A DNA stretch of 64,000 nucleotides, from positions 620,001 through 684,000 of the forward strand of contig CAVVUB010000007.1 of the NCBI GenBank assembly GCA_963751335.1, given 5' to 3'. This document shows, piece by piece, positions 61,985 to 64,000 of the stretch. Numbering within the stretch: the stretch's first letter is position 1; each line of letters opens with the position of its first letter. This DNA is from Bog-473 sp963751335. GTDB taxonomy: Bacteria; Actinomycetota; Acidimicrobiia; Acidimicrobiales; RAAP-2. Both the position numbers and the translations under genes were made by a program. Below the pieces are notes generated by a model that was not told where the DNA came from, searched no databases, and worked only from the letters and a program-made list of their open reading frames with translations.

Positions 61985-62350
61985 GTGACGACCATGTCCA
62001 CGTCGGTGAACATCGGAAAGAAGCCGGCCCCGGTCACCCTCAGCGACGAGGCCACGACCAAGGTGGCCGAGCTGCTGGCCCAGGAGGACGGGGACGACCT
62101 CGCCCTGCGCGTGGCGGTCAAGCCGGGCGGGTGCTCGGGCTACAGCTACGAGATGTTCTTCGACACCGAGGTCATGTCCGACGACGTGGTGCGTGAGTTC
62201 GGGGCGGTCAGGGTCGTGGTCGACGCGGCGAGTGCCGAGCTGCTGACCGGTTCCACCCTCGACTTCAGCGACGGCCTCCAGGGCGCCGGCTTCCACATCA
62301 CGAACCCCAACGCCACCCGCACCTGCGGCTGCGGCTCCTCCTTCAGCTGA
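61985..62350 (+). CDS. A-type Fe-S cluster carrier (IscA/ErpA-like)
   Basis: The protein is 121 residues long with a GTG preceded by GAGGAGGA. VTLSDEATTKVAELLAQED opens the Fe-S_biosyn domain. The three conserved cysteines are Cys50 (KPGGCSGYSYEM), Cys114 and Cys116 (TRTCGCGSSFS). GSTLDFSDGLQGAGFHITNPN is the usual fourth segment. The protein passes Fe-S clusters to target enzymes. The neighbouring gene on the same strand encodes a 2Fe-2S protein, a possible client, and Mrp is divergent upstream. Confidence 0.93.
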   Translation: MTTMSTSVNIGKKPAPVTLSDEATTKVAELLAQEDGDDLALRVAVKPGGCSGYSYEMFFDTEVMSDDVVREFGAVRVVVDAASAELLTGSTLDFSDGLQGAGFHITNPNATRTCGCGSSFS

Positions 62351-62378
62351 GCCCCCGCCCGTCCGGGCGTCGCGTCCC

Positions 62379-64000
62379 CTGAGCAGTACCACCCCCGACT
62401 CCCTCGTCTCCTTCGTTCTGAACGGACGCGAGGTCGCGGTCGCCGACGGCATCTCCCTCCTCGACGCGCTGCGGGAGGACCTGGGGTGCCGTTCGGTCAA
62501 GGACGGCTGCAGCCCGCAGGGCCAGTGTGGCTGTTGCACCGTCTGGGTCGACGGGCTGCCCCGGGTGGCCTGCGTGACCCCGGTGCGCCGGGTGGCCGGG
62601 CGGGAGGTGACCACTATGGAGGGGATGCCCGCGGCACAGCGGGACCGCTGGGCTGACGCCTTCGTGGCCACCGGGGCCAGCCAGTGCGGGTTCTGCACTC
62701 CTGGCATCGTGCTGCGCCTGGCCGCGCTCGAGGCGGCCGGCCCGGGTCGTGCGGTGTCGCGGCGCGACGTCGAGGGCGCGCTGCGGGCCCACCTGTGCCG
62801 CTGCACGGGGTGGCAGTCCATCCTCGAGGCGGCCGAGCGGGCCCTGGGCCCCGCAGACGGGTCTGCCGCGGCGCCGGGGGCGCCGGGCCCGGCCCGTGAT
62901 CCGTTGCTGGCCGCCTGGCGGGCCCAACTCGAAGGTCCCGCCTTCCAGCACTCGGGAGCCGACGTGGTCCTGGGCGGCGGCGGGTTCGCCGACGACGGGG
63001 CGCCGTCGGGGGCCGCGGTCCAGCTGGGCGCCGACGCCCCTCTCGCCACGGACCTGCGGGCGGCCCGGGCCGCCACCGGTCGGGTGCAGGGACGCAACAG
63101 CACGGTGCCGTTGACCGCCCCGGTGCCGCTCCCTGAAGGAACCTGGTCTCTCACGCTGCAGACGACCTGGGTCGAGCCGGCCTACGTGGAGCCCGATGCC
63201 AGCTGGTGCCGCCCCGGTGGGCGGCCGGCCTCCCCGCTGGCCAACGGGGGCGCTTTCGGGGGCAAGCGGCACAGCCCGGTGCCCGCAGTCGCCCGGGTCC
63301 GGGCCGACGAGACCGGCTGCCCCGCGCCGCGTCCTGTGGCGCCGCGAGGACGTGGTGCGGCGGGGCCCCAAACGGCCCCCGTTGGCCATGGCCCTGCGCT
63401 CCGACGGGACGGGCGTGGTGCATGTCGGCCGCAGCCCGGGGTCGGCCGACCTGGCGCCCGCGCTCGAGCGGGTGCGCGTCCTGTGTCCCGGGATCGAGGT
63501 GGAGCAGGTCGAGGTGGCCGGGCCGCCCGTGTCGCCCGACCTGCGTGGGGCGGTGTGGGCCGAGGTGCTGGCGGCGCAGGCGGTGGTCTCGCCGCCGGGT
63601 CCGCCGGGTCCGCCGGGCGAGGGCGGTGGAGTCTGCGAGGTCACCGTGCCCCGCGCCGGCCGAGCCCGGGTCGAGGTGCGCGGGGAGTCCGGATCCCGGG
63701 GACGCGTCGACGTCGAGGTGTGGGCGGGCGAGGTGCTCTGCCCGGTGACCCTGCGTTCGTACGTGTTGGGGGCCGTGCACCAGGCGCTCGGGATGGTGTG
63801 GAGCGAGGGCATCGCGGTCGACGGCGCGGGCGAACCGGTGGACCTCACCATCCGGTCCTTCGGGATCCTGGCCGCCAAGGACATGCCCGAGGTCAACGTC
63901 ACGGTGCACGAAGAGGACCGGTGGCCGGTCAACGGATCCGACGCCGTGTTCGTCGCCACCCTCGCCGCGGCCTGGTCGGCCGAAGGGCGGCCGCCGAGCT
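62379..64000 (+). CDS. 2Fe-2S/molybdenum hydroxylase fusion (xanthine-dehydrogenase-like), partial, one frameshift
   Basis: The N-terminal part is a CoxS-like ferredoxin pair: SVKDGCSPQGQCGCCTVWVDG with the plant-type cysteines, and ASQCGFCTPGIVL plus HLCRCTGWQSILEAAE for the second cluster. After a linker, the molybdenum-domain region continues with WVEPAYVEPDASWCRP and PLANGGAFGGKRHSP. Skipping one base near 63315 gives RRVLWRREDVVRRGPKRPP and further sequence to the right edge, where the gene is cut. No ATG, GTG or TTG lies at the natural start; the frame begins around a CTG at 62379, so either a rare start or an error upstream must be assumed. The substrate is unknown. Confidence 0.75.
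   Translation, partial: MSSTTPDSLVSFVLNGREVAVADGISLLDALREDLGCRSVKDGCSPQGQCGCCTVWVDGLPRVACVTPVRRVAGREVTTMEGMPAAQRDRWADAFVATGASQCGFCTPGIVLRLAALEAAGPGRAVSRRDVEGALRAHLCRCTGWQSILEAAERALGPADGSAAAPGAPGPARDPLLAAWRAQLEGPAFQHSGADVVLGGGGFADDGAPSGAAVQLGADAPLATDLRAARAATGRVQGRNSTVPLTAPVPLPEGTWSLTLQTTWVEPAYVEPDASWCRPGGRPASPLANGGAFGGKRHSPVPAVARVRADETGCPAPRPVAPRGRGAAGPQTAPVGHGPALRRDGRGACRPQPGVGRPGARARAGARPVSRDRGGAGRGGRAARVARPAWGGVGRGAGGAGGGLAAGSAGSAGRGRWSLRGHRAPRRPSPGRGARGVRIPGTRRRRGVGGRGALPGDPAFVRVGGRAPGARDGVERGHRGRRRGRTGGPHHPVLRDPGRQGHARGQRHGARRGPVAGQRIRRRVRRHPRRGLVGRRAAAE

Noticed and set aside
8388..63340. Programmed +1 frameshifting as the cause of the many +1 breaks
   Set aside because: The sites share no slippery sequence or downstream structure and fall in unrelated genes at unrelated positions; errors or mutations are simpler.
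1..64000. CRISPR arrays
   Set aside because: No series of short regularly spaced direct repeats and no cas genes were seen.

Overview
The window looks like a piece of chromosome from a high-GC actinobacterium. It has a WhiB regulator next to paired ArsA-type ATPases, an LCP wall ligase, a Mrp plus A-type Fe-S carrier pair, a tRNA-Pro(CGG), and many GTG starts with 4-bp gene overlaps. The class Acidimicrobiia is a reasonable guess from this mix, but that is inference. Three zones can be told apart.

Positions 1 to about 30.4 kb are a surface-polysaccharide locus of the Wzy type. It holds a Wzy-like polymerase cut by the left edge, a Wzx flippase, about a dozen glycosyltransferases (GT4, GT2, TuaH-like), five methyltransferases, an O-acetyltransferase, a GT-C-like membrane protein and a Wzz/BY-kinase co-polymerase. 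The first 22.4 kb is visibly richer in AT-ending codons than the rest. It also carries an intact IS30 element, an IS3 relic and several decayed paralogues of neighbouring glycosyltransferases, as expected for a fast-evolving, transferred antigen locus. At its right end (23.8-28.6 kb) is the most unusual unit: an HprK-like kinase, a PqqD domain fused to a Tat-like signal and a glycine-rich secreted domain, and a PF14907-type nucleotidyltransferase, placed just before the BY-kinase.

Positions 30.4 to 53.4 kb are mixed. Metabolic and regulatory genes come first (a diaminopentanoate-dehydrogenase-like reductase, SDR, LCP ligase, Nudix, NarL-type two-component system, desaturase). From about 40 kb the content is accessory: four GNAT acetyltransferases, a broken IS1182 transposase, an alpha/beta hydrolase, a truncated cyclase-ATPase, an MFS transporter and duplicated toxin-antitoxin genes. 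Three copies of a previously unlabelled repeat, all in one orientation, lie between minus-strand genes. This zone ends at the 3' side of tRNA-Pro.

Positions 53.4 to 64 kb are compact housekeeping DNA: a CorC-like CBS protein, a receiver protein, two ArsA-like ATPases and divergent whiB, a thioredoxin-like membrane protein, Nudix and metallo-beta-lactamase hydrolases, Mrp and an A-type Fe-S carrier, and the start of a 2Fe-2S/molybdenum hydroxylase running off the right edge.

Many conserved genes are interrupted by single-base frameshifts, and most need the same +1 correction. Some of these are probably insertion errors in the assembly, whereas the relics with deletions are real decay.
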